This document shows, one piece after another, positions 26,675-35,570 of a stretch of DNA of 64,000 nt. The stretch is taken from NCBI RefSeq assembly GCF_003605755.1, contig NZ_RAHJ01000014.1, positions 62,001 through 126,000 on the forward strand. The letters run 5' to 3'. Source of the DNA: Tsuneonella suprasediminis. Its GTDB lineage: Bacteria > Pseudomonadota > Alphaproteobacteria > Sphingomonadales > Sphingomonadaceae. Numbering within the stretch: the stretch's first letter is position 1; each line of letters begins with the position of its first letter. The notes under the pieces are model-generated. The model saw only the letters and a program-made list of their open reading frames with translations. It had not been told where the DNA came from and searched no databases. Made by a program: the position numbers and the translations under genes.

Positions 26675-28546
26675 TCAGTAAAAGCGTACCGCGCCCAGAC
26701 GTAACGATGCGCTGCCCCCGGCTTCACCCGATAGCTGAATACGCAGTGCGCGCAGTTGCGACAGGTCCAGTGCCGCATCGGCATCGCGACTGCGAAACGC
26801 GCTGAACGGGATGCGGATCGTGGTTTCGCCGCCACCTGCCTTGAACGGGGCGGCGAACCAATCCCCGCCCGACAGACCATAGGATTCGAGCACCAGCCGA
26901 TATTGGCCTGTGCCCTGTGCCTTGAATTCGACCCCTGCAAATTTCCGCGCATCGGCAACGAAAATCGGCCCCCGCGTCAGCGGCAGCACCCATTGGACAT
27001 AAGGGCGCGGCGCGGCCCCCATCTGTGCGGCGAGGAAAGTATGCTTCCCTTCCCCCTGCTCCCCCCACTGCTCCCCATCGCCTGCATGGGCATCGTGAAC
27101 CGCGATCAGATGCGAATGATCGATCCCCGGATCGGTGGTCGCCACTGGCAAGGTATCGAGATCGGTCCGCCCGTCTGCCCGTGCCCCGGTCATGATCGGC
27201 CCGGTCATCGCGACCGACGGCATGGCCGACATCGCGGGCGCATCGCGCAGCGCGCGCAGCTTCGCCAGTGGCGCTTCGCATCCGGCCACCCATACCCGCG
27301 CCACATGCCACAGGTCTTCGATCCGTTTATCCGGCTGGCCATCGACCAACACCAGATCGGCCCGCATGCCGGGGGCAATCGTGCCGTGGTCGCCATCCTG
27401 CCGCATAATTTCCGCGCTGGTACGGGTCGCCGCCACCAGAGCTTGCGCCGGGGTATAGCCGAGCTGAGTCAGCCACCAGATCTCGCGCACCGCACCCGGC
27501 CCATGATAGACCCCGCCGATCCCCGCATCGGTGCCGATGCCGACAGGAACGCCCGCCTTCTTCAGCCGCCGGATATTGTCGCGCATGATCGTCCAGCGCC
27601 GCGCATCATAAGGCTGGACAGTACGGTCGTCGCTGGCGGCCTGGGCTGCTTCCCGCGCGCGTTCGCCGGGATTGAGTTCGGCCATTTCCGCCGCCGACAT
27701 CGTGCGCGTCTGTTGCGGTTCATAGACCACCAGCGTCGCGATGTAGGCGGTACGGTTCTTCTTCATCAGATCGATCAGCTCTTTATCGATCAGAGCATCG
27801 CCAACCCCGTGGCCGACTGCATTCACCCCTGCCGCCGCCGCCACTTTCGCCTCTTCCAGCCTGACAGTGTGCGTCACCACCGGCTTGCCCTGCTTGTGCG
27901 CGTCAGCGACGATAGCGGCCAGTGTCGGCTCGTTCATATCCATCAGATCGGGATCGCGGCCATAGCGCCAGCCGTCCGCGAACACCTTGATCATGTCGGG
28001 ATTGTATCTGAGCGCCAGCGGCATTTCGGCATGGGCGGCGCGCGGGGTCGCCACTTGCATGGTAAAGAAATTACCCCAGCCATATTCGGTGCCATGCCCG
28101 CCGGGCACCCCGAACCGGATCGCTTCGTTCAGATGCGGCGCCCAGTAATCGCCCGATTTCACCATTTCGCGGATCGGCGCAATCATTTCGCCCGATACCG
28201 AGAAGTCGTTGATCGAAGTAACTCCAGCCAGCAGATATCCGGCCCATGCCTTCGGCAGATCTTCGGGCGCGCTATATGCCGGGGAACGGGTGTGGGTATG
28301 CAGATCGTGCAGGCCGGGGATCAGGGTCTTGCCTGTGCCGTCGACACGCTCGACATCGGCAGGGACATCGATATCGCTGCCCACGGCGACGATCCGCTCT
28401 CCCTCCACCAGCACATCGGCGACGCGCGCCTTCGCGCCGGTGCCATCGAACACCCGCGCCCCTTCGATCAGGATGGCATCGGCTGCCAGTGCGGCATGGG
28501 CCGTGGACAGCGCAAGAGCCGCAATGCAGAGGGCGAGGCGTTTCAT
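26675..28546 (-). CDS. Secreted amidohydrolase with C-terminal CIA30-like domain
   Basis: A 623-residue two-domain protein. A signal peptide (LALCIAALALSTAHAALA) is followed by a metal-dependent amidohydrolase domain: TLIPGLHDLHTHTRS (HxH), VVTHTVRLEEAKVA, VNAVGHGVGDALI and GIGTDAGIGG (metal Asp). From about residue 450 a beta-sandwich follows with VQWVLPLTRGPIFVADARKF, IRIPFSAF and LRALRIQLSG, which resembles the CIA30/carbohydrate-binding fold. The start at 28546 follows GGAAGT. A much longer open frame exists upstream but runs antisense through dacB and has no signal peptide. Substrate unknown; imidazolonepropionase- or prolidase-like in style. Confidence 0.82.
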   Translation of the reverse strand: MKRLALCIAALALSTAHAALAADAILIEGARVFDGTGAKARVADVLVEGERIVAVGSDIDVPADVERVDGTGKTLIPGLHDLHTHTRSPAYSAPEDLPKAWAGYLLAGVTSINDFSVSGEMIAPIREMVKSGDYWAPHLNEAIRFGVPGGHGTEYGWGNFFTMQVATPRAAHAEMPLALRYNPDMIKVFADGWRYGRDPDLMDMNEPTLAAIVADAHKQGKPVVTHTVRLEEAKVAAAAGVNAVGHGVGDALIDKELIDLMKKNRTAYIATLVVYEPQQTRTMSAAEMAELNPGERAREAAQAASDDRTVQPYDARRWTIMRDNIRRLKKAGVPVGIGTDAGIGGVYHGPGAVREIWWLTQLGYTPAQALVAATRTSAEIMRQDGDHGTIAPGMRADLVLVDGQPDKRIEDLWHVARVWVAGCEAPLAKLRALRDAPAMSAMPSVAMTGPIMTGARADGRTDLDTLPVATTDPGIDHSHLIAVHDAHAGDGEQWGEQGEGKHTFLAAQMGAAPRPYVQWVLPLTRGPIFVADARKFAGVEFKAQGTGQYRLVLESYGLSGGDWFAAPFKAGGGETTIRIPFSAFRSRDADAALDLSQLRALRIQLSGEAGGSASLRLGAVRFY

Positions 28547-28702
28547 AGTCGGTACTTCCCCGGTTTTGCAGGCTGCGAGTGTGCCGGGCACGCCAATGCG
28601 CTGCAAGTCTGCCCTAACCCGCCATGCGGCCCGGTTATGACAAAGGCAAATCTTGGTATCGCCCCCGCTTGCCTCCGCGCGATGTTGCGATAACCTCGCC
28701 CG

Positions 28703-30199
28703 ATGCACAGATCGACCCTTGCCGCTGCCATCGCCTTCGCCCTGCTGGCAGTGCCCGCTCACGCCGATGCCGGCGCCCCCACCGCCCCTGCGCGCGAGAT
28801 GTCTCATTCGCCTGCGACAGGCGATGCCGCTGCAATACTGGCGGAAGCCGGACCGGGCACACGCTGGGGGCTGGTGATCGCTGATCCCAATGGGGAAGAG
28901 ATCGTCACCATCGATCCCGAGGGGCGCTTCATGCCCGCATCCAATACCAAGATTTTCACCACCGCTGTGGCGATGTGGTCGGTCGCCAGCGGCCAGTTCA
29001 CCGATGCCGAAGGCGCTGGCGCGACCGTTCGGCTGGAACCGGGCGCCCATCGCGGGGCGCGCGATGTCGTGCTGGCCGGATATGGCGATGCGCGCCTGTC
29101 CGCGGCGGACGATTGCGTGACCGACTGCCTGTCGACACTGGCCGATGCCATCGCCGCGAAAACCCGCCGGGTCGGCAATGTCGTGGGGGACGATACCGCC
29201 TTTCCCGATCAGCGCTGGAGCCCGGGGATGAGCTGGAACAACATCCCCAGCCCGTGGGGCACGGGGGTTTCCGCACTGACGCTGGACGACAACGAAACCC
29301 GCGCGCTGGTAACACCGGGCGAGATCGGAGAAGCACCGCAAGTAACGGTGAGCGAATACTACACCGTTGAAAATCATGCCCGAACGATCGAAGGCGACAG
29401 CGAAGCCATCGCTTACGACCGGATGCCCAACAGCCGGGTGCTGATTGTCACCGGCACCATTGGCAATGACGCGGAACCCGAAAGCCTGCGGCTCGGCATC
29501 GACGATCCCGCGCATTACGCCGCATGGCGGCTGGCACAAATGCTGCGCGCGCGCGGGGTTGCTGTCACCGGCGAAGTGCTGTCGCGGCATCGCCCGTTGC
29601 TGCCTGAAGACGATCCGGCACTCCGCGCCGGACCGGCGGCGCGTCCGCCCCGGCCATCTGCGCTGGCCACCGCCACGCCCGCCCCGCTGTACGATGACAT
29701 CGTGACAATCAACAAAGTCAGCCAGAACCTTCACGCCGACCTGCTGTTGCGGCGAGTGGGGGCGATTGGCGGCACCGGATCGATTGCCGACGGGCAGGCG
29801 GTCGTGCGTGCCATGCTGGCTGAGGCGGGCGTGCCCGAACGCATGGTCAGCCTGTCGGACGGTTCGGGCATGTCGAGTTATAACCGGGTCGCGCCACGCG
29901 GCATGGTCACTTTTCTGAACTGGATCGCCCGGCAGCCATGGGGCGCGAAGTGGACTGAAACACTGCCCATCGGCGGGACCGACGGATCGCTACGCCGCCG
30001 CTTCGCGGACACGCCGCTGGCAGGGCAGATCCACGCCAAGACCGGCTCTCTCAATGCCACCAACGCACTGGCCGGATACCTGACTGCGGCAAGCGGCAAA
30101 CGCTATACGTTCGCGATCTACGCCAACGATGTGCCCGATGACGTGCGCGCAACCCAGTATATGGACCGCGCGCTGACGGCATTCGCCGCCGCGCACTGA
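28703..30199 (+). CDS. dacB: D-alanyl-D-alanine carboxypeptidase/endopeptidase (PBP4, DacB)
   Basis: A 498-residue penicillin-binding protein of class C type 4. A signal peptide (AAAIAFALLAVPAHA) leads to the active-site SNTK (Ser80, Lys83). SSYN in LSDGSGMSSYNRV supplies the SxN element, and HAKTGSL the KTG. A large insert between SxxK and SxN is normal for PBP4. It trims D-Ala or cross-links in peptidoglycan and so releases D-amino-acid-containing products into the periplasm. It is divergent from the CIA30-type amidohydrolase and convergent with the symporter gene, 13 bases apart. Confidence 0.92.
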   Translation: MHRSTLAAAIAFALLAVPAHADAGAPTAPAREMSHSPATGDAAAILAEAGPGTRWGLVIADPNGEEIVTIDPEGRFMPASNTKIFTTAVAMWSVASGQFTDAEGAGATVRLEPGAHRGARDVVLAGYGDARLSAADDCVTDCLSTLADAIAAKTRRVGNVVGDDTAFPDQRWSPGMSWNNIPSPWGTGVSALTLDDNETRALVTPGEIGEAPQVTVSEYYTVENHARTIEGDSEAIAYDRMPNSRVLIVTGTIGNDAEPESLRLGIDDPAHYAAWRLAQMLRARGVAVTGEVLSRHRPLLPEDDPALRAGPAARPPRPSALATATPAPLYDDIVTINKVSQNLHADLLLRRVGAIGGTGSIADGQAVVRAMLAEAGVPERMVSLSDGSGMSSYNRVAPRGMVTFLNWIARQPWGAKWTETLPIGGTDGSLRRRFADTPLAGQIHAKTGSLNATNALAGYLTAASGKRYTFAIYANDVPDDVRATQYMDRALTAFAAAH

Positions 30200-30212
30200 T
30201 TTCGGCTCCGCT

Positions 30213-31547
30213 TTACAGGCGCAAGTCATGTTCGCCCGGCGATGAATCGACGGGTGCTTGCCCTCCGGCGGCATAGACATCCCGCTCCATCTCGCCCAGC
30301 CGCGCGGCCATCACCGTGGCATTGACCATATTGCTCGACACATTGACCGTCGTTCGCATCATATCCAGCAAGCGGTCGAACGGCAGGATGAAGCCCACGA
30401 TCAGCGCGGATTCGACGTCGCTCACCCCGACGACGATCAGCACCGCCGCCATCATGAACATCGCGGCAGAGGGGACCGGCGGCGCACCCAGCGCCAGCAA
30501 CGTCGATACCGCGACCACCAGCATCAGATCGCCAAGCGATGGCGCAATGCCCAGCGCCTGAATCGCGAACATAGACAGCAGCGCAACGAACATCGCCGTG
30601 CCATCGCGGGCGATGCCCACCCCAACAGGCAGGACGGTGGAGGCAATGCTTTTGTCGATGCCGAACTTTTCCTCTGCAATGGCCAGCTCGACCGGCAAGC
30701 TGGCCGAACTGGACGAAGTGGAGAAGGCAATCACCAGCGCGTCGATCGCACCGCGCAGATATGGCAACGGAGATAGCCGCGCCAACAGCGCGATCAGCCC
30801 GACGTGCACGATCAGCAACTGCAGAACGCAGCCCAGCAAAGTGCCCAGCGCCAACAGGGAAATATTGACGAACACACCCAGCCCGTGCGCCCCGACAGCC
30901 GCCGCCATCAGGCCAAACACCCCGATGGGCGCCACTTCCATCACGAATACCACCAGCCGCATCATCGCTTCGGATGCCAGCCCGATCACATTGGCCAGCG
31001 GCTGCCCCCGCTCGCCCAGCGTCAGAATGCCGACTGCGAAGAAGATCGCGAAGAAGATGATCGCCAGCATATCCCCGTCGGCCAGCGCCTGTACCGGATT
31101 GACCGGGATGATCGACAGCAACTGTTCGGACAATGTCCGCCCTGCTGCGATGGTCTGCGGTTTGGCGCCGACGAGACTTACCCCGTCACCCGGTTGCAGC
31201 AACAGGCCAATTGCCATGCCCAGCGTCGCTGCAACCAAAGCGCTGGCGGCAAACAGCGATAACGCGCGCACCCCCAACGACCCCAACCGTTTGGGATTGC
31301 CCATGCCGATCACCCCGGCAGTGATGGTGAAAAAGATCAGCGGCGCAACCAGCATTCGGGCCAGCCGTACGAATATATCGCCCAGCAAGTGCAGGCGAAC
31401 CGCATCTTCGCCCCAGATCAGGCCCGCTGCCACCCCAGCGACGAAGGCGGGCACGATCCGTTTCCACAACGGTATGTCGAACCAATACCGCTGCAAGGCA
31501 CTGCGAGACGTGTCCTGACCACTTTGTTCGTAACCCGCATTTGCCAT
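30213..31547 (-). CDS. Dicarboxylate/amino acid:cation symporter (DAACS, GltP-like)
   Basis: A 444-residue membrane protein with about eight hydrophobic segments. The serine-rich hairpin FSTSSSSASLPV (about 300) and the downstream GIARDGTAMF, in place of the more common NMDGT, identify the glutamate/C4-dicarboxylate symporter family. It would import glutamate, aspartate or a dicarboxylate with a cation. The ATG at 31547 follows GGGGGC. The gene is divergent from gntR; the gap carries the ATTGTTGACAAT palindrome, so it is probably GntR-regulated. Import of D- or L-glutamate would suit the dgc genes 6 kb away; this is inference. Confidence 0.9.
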   Translation of the reverse strand: MANAGYEQSGQDTSRSALQRYWFDIPLWKRIVPAFVAGVAAGLIWGEDAVRLHLLGDIFVRLARMLVAPLIFFTITAGVIGMGNPKRLGSLGVRALSLFAASALVAATLGMAIGLLLQPGDGVSLVGAKPQTIAAGRTLSEQLLSIIPVNPVQALADGDMLAIIFFAIFFAVGILTLGERGQPLANVIGLASEAMMRLVVFVMEVAPIGVFGLMAAAVGAHGLGVFVNISLLALGTLLGCVLQLLIVHVGLIALLARLSPLPYLRGAIDALVIAFSTSSSSASLPVELAIAEEKFGIDKSIASTVLPVGVGIARDGTAMFVALLSMFAIQALGIAPSLGDLMLVVAVSTLLALGAPPVPSAAMFMMAAVLIVVGVSDVESALIVGFILPFDRLLDMMRTTVNVSSNMVNATVMAARLGEMERDVYAAGGQAPVDSSPGEHDLRL

Positions 31548-31653
31548 CGGCTGCCCCCGCCTTCCGCCTGAATGCCGACATCGTGCACAAATTGCTGGCT
31601 CGCCCACGGCATTCAGACCGCTCGTGTCGGAGGAGAAACTAACCAAAAGCTAT

Positions 31654-31665
31654 ATTGTTGACAAT
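31654..31665. promoter_or_regulatory. GntR box 1 (ATTGTTGACAAT)
   Basis: ATTGT-TG-ACAAT is a perfect 5-bp inverted repeat with the GT-N2-AC core expected for FadR-subfamily GntR sites. It lies in the symporter-gntR gap, 107 bases from the symporter start and 133 from gntR, so it could serve both and allow autoregulation. The same core recurs at 35507 and 38078. Confidence 0.72.
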
Positions 31666-31797
31666 CGACTTTATAGCCAGCAGAGGCGCTTTTCGCCTAC
31701 AGTTCCCGAACCGGCATCAATGGCCGGTCCTCCACCCGATTGCCTGTCCAATTCGGATAGGCTAGCCTGAAAAGAGTTACTTAATGGAAGATCAGTC

Positions 31798-32478
31798 GTG
31801 AAAATGCCGACCGTCCCCAAATTGCAAAAGCAGACGTTCGGTGCCCGTATCGCTGACGAATTGCGCCGGAGTATTTTTGCGGGAGAAATCGCGCCCGGTT
31901 CCGCATTGATCGAAACTGCTCTGGCCAGTCAGTTCGGTGTCAGTCGCGGCCCTCTGCGCGAAGCGATCAGGCAGCTTATCGACGAAGGATTGCTGGTTCA
32001 GGTTCCCTTTACCGGTACGCACGTGGTGGAACTGTCTGAACAGGCCGTACGCGAAATCTACTCGCTGCGAACGACATTGGAAACGTTCGCATTTCGCCTC
32101 GCATGGGATCGCCGCGATGCGGAATTCGCGAACGAACTGAAAGCGCGGCAGGCCGCTCTGATCGACGCGATCGATCTGGGCGATGAGCTGGAATGTATTC
32201 GCCGCGAATTGGATTTGCATTCGCTAGTATATGAAACGGCCAATCATCAGATTCTGCTGGAAGTGTGGAACGGGCTGAAAGGGAAACTGCAGCTGTATTG
32301 GGCGTCGCACCATATGGCGCACGGCCGCCGCGGCCCGCGCCGGGATAGCCATGACAGCTTTCTCGATGCCGCACTGGGCGATGACTTACCCGCGATGGAG
32401 GCTGAAATAGAAACCCACATGCGCCTTGGCAGTGAAACGACCGAACGTTTTCTGAAGGATCGCAATCAAACCGCCTGA
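31798..32478 (+). CDS. GntR-family regulator (FadR/FCD subfamily)
   Basis: A 226-residue regulator. The winged helix is RIADELRRSIFAGEIAPGS then LIETALASQFGVSRGPLREA, followed by an all-helical FCD domain with the metal-binding pattern Asp/His (RRELDLHSLVYETANH), HDSFLDAALGDD and a late THMRLGSE. A GTG at 31798 has GGAAG eight bases ahead; the ATG two codons in is equivalent. Three copies of the same palindrome in nearby gaps define its likely regulon: the symporter, itself, the TonB receptor, the amidohydrolase-PhzF operon and the aminotransferase-DUF885 pair. Confidence 0.9.
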   Translation: MKMPTVPKLQKQTFGARIADELRRSIFAGEIAPGSALIETALASQFGVSRGPLREAIRQLIDEGLLVQVPFTGTHVVELSEQAVREIYSLRTTLETFAFRLAWDRRDAEFANELKARQAALIDAIDLGDELECIRRELDLHSLVYETANHQILLEVWNGLKGKLQLYWASHHMAHGRRGPRRDSHDSFLDAALGDDLPAMEAEIETHMRLGSETTERFLKDRNQTA

Positions 32479-32561
32479 AGTCTGCGTAAGCCGACCTTCG
32501 AGCGGCAGCCTTACCCCGGCTTGCAGCAGATGCGGCACGTCGGGGGAAGGCCGGGCAAGGA

Positions 32562-35459
32562 TCAAAATTTGACGTTGATCCCCGCGAAATACCTGCGACC
32601 CAGCACATCGTAAGTCGCCTCCGCGGTATTGACCGGACCGCCCAACCGCGTTCCCAGCAGCGGAGGGGCGTTGTCGAAGAGGTTGTTCACACCGCCGTAG
32701 AGCGAGAGGCTGTTGGTCAGTTCCACCCGCAACGCGAGATCGAAATAGCTCTCTGCCGGGAAATGGTCGCGATAGGCGGTCTGCCCTTCGCGCAGAGTTA
32801 TCGGGCTGAGATAGCGCCCACGCGCCGTAACGCTCAACGGGCCGCTGGAATATGTCGCGGCAACCTGAGCCTTGAACGCCTGCGAAATCCACGAACCCGC
32901 CCCGGTGCAGCCCGGACCGAACCGGCCCGAACAGGCAATCGGCTCGCTACCCGGCAGGGGAACGGTCGTATCGTCGAACTGGCGATTGCCGGCAAACCGG
33001 AACACAAGGCTGCCGGTATCGCCAAACAGCGACAGCCCGCCTTGCAGCGGCAGATGGTAATCGATCTGAAAATCGATCCCGCGCACCTTGCGGCTGGCGA
33101 CGTTCATCAGCGTGGTCTGAATCGTCGCAATATCGCCATTGGGGAAGCGCGACACTCGCTGACAGAACGGATCGTTCAGATCGAGAGCCTGAAAACACTG
33201 ATCGATCGTCGCCTGAGCCGAAACGTTCGAAATCGCATTATCGACTGCGATATCGTAAAAATCCGCAGTGATGTTCAGCCGCCGGGCAAACGGCGGCGTC
33301 AGGACGATGCCGACCGTGTATGTATCGGAATTCTCTTCCTGAAGATTGGGGTTGCCACCGCCCATCACGTTCACATTCGTGCCGACCTGCACAAATGTGT
33401 CGATATCGGCAGCGGGAATACCCTGCGCGACACAGAAAGCCTTCGCCGCCGCCGACGGCGCGCGCCTGTAATCGCACGGATCGGTGCCCGACGAAGAGCC
33501 GGAACTGGCATTGGCAAACAGGTCCGACAGGCTCGGCGCTCGCACCGATTGCTGGTAGGCTCCGCGCAAACGAAGCCAGGGGGTGATGCCCCATTGCCCA
33601 CCCAGCTTATACGCAAATGTAGAGCCGATCGACGAATAATGGGAAAAGCGGACCGCCCCTTCCAGCGACAGGTCGTGAAAGAAAGGGCGATCCGCCAGCA
33701 AGGGGATGCGGATCTCCCCATACTGTTCGAACACATCGACATCGCCGCTGTTGGGCGGATTGGGCACATTGGCGGAAAGCTGACCCGCCGCCACCTGAGC
33801 ATCGGGTTTGAAGGTGAAGCTTTCCTTGCGATATTCGATCCCGAACGCGACCGCGACTGGCCCTGCGGGCAAATCGAACAAGCTCCCGCTGATGGTGGCC
33901 GCGGCAAGATCGCGGGTTACTTCGGTGGTATCGGTCGCGGCGGGGCTGATAAATGCCGCCGCTTCGGGTGACACCGAACCGACGCCGAAAATATTCACGG
34001 GCACGCAACCCATCGTCTGGGTCCGGCACACCGCGTCGCCCGTGTCGGGATCGATCACCACATCCAGCCCCAGGGCAAGTCTGTCTTTGGAAACCGTGCC
34101 ATAAGCCGCCCGAAACTGGCTGACCGACTGATGCGAGTAATAGGCATCCCAGGCCCAATCCCGCTGGCCGACAGCGAATTTGCCTTTCAGCCCCAGCGTG
34201 CCCTGATACGATTTACGGCGAAAATCGTAGGAACGCGGGCCGAGTTCGATTGGCCGGGTCAACACGTTGGTCAGCGTATAAGTGCCATCGCCATCGGGAT
34301 CGAACAGCCACGCATTGGCAGACAGGAATTCGCGCGTGGCGACCGACAACGCCGGATTGGTTGCCGCCCCCGGAATTTCCAGTTGCCCTGACCGCCCGTT
34401 CTGAGCGCGAAACGCCACCGGCGCGATCTGATAGCTGTTGAGGTTATCGACGAAATACCCTTCGGCATAAGCTGTGATCGAATCCGTCAGATCGTAATGC
34501 CCGATCACTGTCAGCTGGTAGCGTTCCTGCGGGCGCATCAGCAGGTTATCACTGCCGAAGTTATAAAGGTCTTCGGGGTTGCAGAACGGTTGTGCCGCTC
34601 CGGTTGAATCGAAACGCACCCCGGTCACCGAACAATTGGCCCCGGCCAGATCGACTCCGACCAGACGTTCGCGCTGAGCGGATGACAGCCCGAGATAACT
34701 GCCCGGAATCTGAGTGGCCCCGCCGGGCACCAGTTCATCGCCGGATTCGACCAGCGCGGTTCGCGAGAATTCGCGGTCCCCCGCCGAGATCGCAGACTGG
34801 CGGTGATAAGCAAGGCTGGCGGCGACGTTTCCGCGATTGTCGGCAAAATTGCCGCCGAGCGTCACGCTCGCTTTGTGCCGCTGCCCATCGCCCCGCTCGG
34901 TCACGGCGAAGCTGTAATCGGCTTCGATCCCTTCAAACTTGTCGTCGAGAATGAAGTTCACGACACCGGCTACGGCATCGGAACCATAGACTGCCGATGC
35001 CCCGCCGGTTACCACTTCGACCCGCTTCACCAAAGCTTCGGGAATTGTCGAAAGATCGACGAGGAGATCGGGATTGACCGGCACAAACCGTCGGCCATTG
35101 ACCAGCACCAGCGTTCGTGATGCGCCCAGCCCGCGCATGTCCGCCGTGTATATGCCCGCGGCATTGGTATTGCCCGCCGTCGCCCCTCCCTGCGCCTTGA
35201 GCTGCGGCAGTTCGTTGAGTGTTTGTTCGATCGTGCCGTTGCCCGAAAGCCGGATCTGATCTTCGGAAACAACGCTGACCGGACTGGTCGCAGTCAGGTC
35301 GGCGCGCTGGAGCCGGGTTCCGGTGACGACGATTGGTTCATCGTTTGCTCCCTCTTGTGCAAACGAAGGCGCGGCAGCGGTCAGCGCAATCAGTGATGCC
35401 CCCACCCCCAATACGATGCGGGAACGTCGATAGTCGGCGATCAAATCGAGAATTGCCAT
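32562..35459 (-). CDS. TonB-dependent receptor, GntR-box associated
   Basis: A 965-residue outer-membrane receptor. Signal peptide ASLIALTAAAPSFA, TonB-box-like EPIVVTGTR, plug domain with TLVLVNGRRFVPVNPD and RVEVVTGGASAVYGSDAVAG, then a large barrel ending in YFAGINVKF. The QEGANDEPIVVTGTR start and long barrel match the sphingomonad receptors that import peptides or oligomeric carbon sources. A ribosome site GGGGGTAAG precedes the ATG. GntR box 2 lies 48 bases upstream of the start, so it is probably induced with the catabolic genes. Ligand unknown; peptidoglycan fragments or peptides are inferred from context. Confidence 0.93.
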   Translation of the reverse strand: MAILDLIADYRRSRIVLGVGASLIALTAAAPSFAQEGANDEPIVVTGTRLQRADLTATSPVSVVSEDQIRLSGNGTIEQTLNELPQLKAQGGATAGNTNAAGIYTADMRGLGASRTLVLVNGRRFVPVNPDLLVDLSTIPEALVKRVEVVTGGASAVYGSDAVAGVVNFILDDKFEGIEADYSFAVTERGDGQRHKASVTLGGNFADNRGNVAASLAYHRQSAISAGDREFSRTALVESGDELVPGGATQIPGSYLGLSSAQRERLVGVDLAGANCSVTGVRFDSTGAAQPFCNPEDLYNFGSDNLLMRPQERYQLTVIGHYDLTDSITAYAEGYFVDNLNSYQIAPVAFRAQNGRSGQLEIPGAATNPALSVATREFLSANAWLFDPDGDGTYTLTNVLTRPIELGPRSYDFRRKSYQGTLGLKGKFAVGQRDWAWDAYYSHQSVSQFRAAYGTVSKDRLALGLDVVIDPDTGDAVCRTQTMGCVPVNIFGVGSVSPEAAAFISPAATDTTEVTRDLAAATISGSLFDLPAGPVAVAFGIEYRKESFTFKPDAQVAAGQLSANVPNPPNSGDVDVFEQYGEIRIPLLADRPFFHDLSLEGAVRFSHYSSIGSTFAYKLGGQWGITPWLRLRGAYQQSVRAPSLSDLFANASSGSSSGTDPCDYRRAPSAAAKAFCVAQGIPAADIDTFVQVGTNVNVMGGGNPNLQEENSDTYTVGIVLTPPFARRLNITADFYDIAVDNAISNVSAQATIDQCFQALDLNDPFCQRVSRFPNGDIATIQTTLMNVASRKVRGIDFQIDYHLPLQGGLSLFGDTGSLVFRFAGNRQFDDTTVPLPGSEPIACSGRFGPGCTGAGSWISQAFKAQVAATYSSGPLSVTARGRYLSPITLREGQTAYRDHFPAESYFDLALRVELTNSLSLYGGVNNLFDNAPPLLGTRLGGPVNTAEATYDVLGRRYFAGINVKF

Positions 35460-35506
35460 GCTTACCCCCTGATTACGTCAAGCGTGAGAACCCATAACCC
35501 ATCAAT

Positions 35507-35518
35507 ATTGTCAACAAT
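35507..35518. promoter_or_regulatory. GntR box 2 (ATTGTCAACAAT)
   Basis: This is the exact reverse complement of boxes 1 and 3 in the 12-base core. It lies 48 bases upstream of the TonB receptor start, in the gap after the PhzF gene. A small stem-loop with a T5 run on the minus strand (about 35532-35555) may end the PhzF transcript just before it, giving the receptor its own regulated promoter. Confidence 0.72.
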
Positions 35519-35570
35519 CAACATTGTATGAAAAAGCTTCTTGCTGGCAAGCCTTTTGTCGTTCCGGCGC

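Noticed and set aside
26756-28693. 645-codon plus-strand open frame
   Set aside because: Antisense shadow of the CIA30-type amidohydrolase; composition typical of reverse-strand frames.
28547-29734. Long open frame extending the amidohydrolase upstream
   Set aside because: It runs antisense through dacB, lacks a signal peptide, and the chosen ATG has a ribosome site plus signal peptide.
31654-31665. Reading TTGACA in the palindrome as a -35 box
   Set aside because: No convincing -10 at 16-18 bases on either strand; the three-copy palindrome explains the sequence better.
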